From Pseudomonadota bacterium (GTDB lineage Bacteria; Bdellovibrionota_C; UBA2361; OMIW01), in assembly GCA_900299205.1 (NCBI GenBank), contig OMIW01000077.1, forward strand, positions 1 to 24,551: a DNA stretch of 24,551 nt. Reading direction: 5' to 3'. Each line of letters starts with the position of its first letter. Position 1 is the stretch's first letter. Below the pieces are notes generated by a model. The model ran no database searches and was not told where the DNA came from. It worked only from the letters and a program-made list of their open reading frames with translations. Of this stretch, positions 24,531 to 24,551 are shown piece after piece. The position numbers were made by a program, and so were the translations under genes.

Positions 24531-24547
24531 CGATTCGAAAGGACGAG
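24472..24547 (-). repeat. Right arm of the inverted repeat shared with the left edge of the window
   Basis: Reverse complement of 9-84 with about 84% identity; exact blocks at 24472-24494 and 24530-24547. It spans the predicted start codon and the first codons of the lipoprotein gene. The arms are almost equally far from the two window ends (8 bases left, 4 bases right). Confidence 0.7.
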
Positions 24548-24551
24548 AAAA

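Noticed and set aside
1-24551. CRISPR array, insertion sequence or prophage
   Set aside because: No regularly spaced repeats, transposase, integrase or phage structural genes were found on either strand.

Overview
The window looks like a chromosomal segment of a Gram-negative bacterium. The evidence is several lipoprotein or signal-peptide proteins, a probable outer-membrane beta-barrel ending in an aromatic residue, and a prkA-yeaH-spoVR stress operon. PurF is of the Bacillus type, with a propeptide and Fe-S cysteines, and is found for example in deltaproteobacteria-grade lineages. Base composition appears moderate and arginine CGA codons are frequent. I would not name the taxon more closely than a deltaproteobacterial-grade Gram-negative. 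I see no insertion sequence, integrase, phage gene or CRISPR array.

Layout. Bases 1-3185 (+) hold a SAM-dependent methyltransferase with a probable regulatory domain, then an M17 leucyl aminopeptidase followed by a good rho-independent terminator. Bases 3399-5483 (+) encode an unrecognised secreted coiled-coil protein behind an operator-like palindrome. Bases 5772-12144 (-) form a compact run of nine genes. In transcription order these are a small membrane protein, a TPR protein, a short helical protein, a degenerate receiver-like protein, an outer-membrane barrel with a His4 loop, a periplasmic FMN-binding-like protein, a membrane-anchored OB-fold-like protein with CxxxxC, a MacB/FtsX-type permease and its ATPase. 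purF lies just upstream on the same strand (12286-13674). Divergent from purF, prkA, the DUF444 gene and spoVR fill 13965-18600 (+) and end at a terminator. Minus-strand genes fill the rest: a DUF3352-like lipoprotein, a GH57 glycosidase, a long-chain polyprenyl diphosphate synthase, tRNA-Glu(UUC) and an unrecognised lipoprotein.

How the genes fit together. Housekeeping parts are purF (purines), the polyprenyl synthase (quinone or carrier lipid side chain), pepA (peptide turnover), tRNA-Glu and the starvation or stress trio. The most novel part is the 5772-10237 envelope cassette. Tight spacing, including a 4-base GTGA overlap, links an outer-membrane barrel, a periplasmic protein, a thiol-containing anchored OB fold and an ABC permease/ATPase pair. 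This suggests an envelope-spanning transport or redox/metal system without a standard TolC or MacA partner.

Two structural oddities stand out. A 76-base arm at the left edge (9-84) recurs inverted at the right edge (24472-24547) with about 84% identity by eye. A fragment resembling the 3' half of a serine tRNA sits just after the polyprenyl synthase gene, like an old integration scar.
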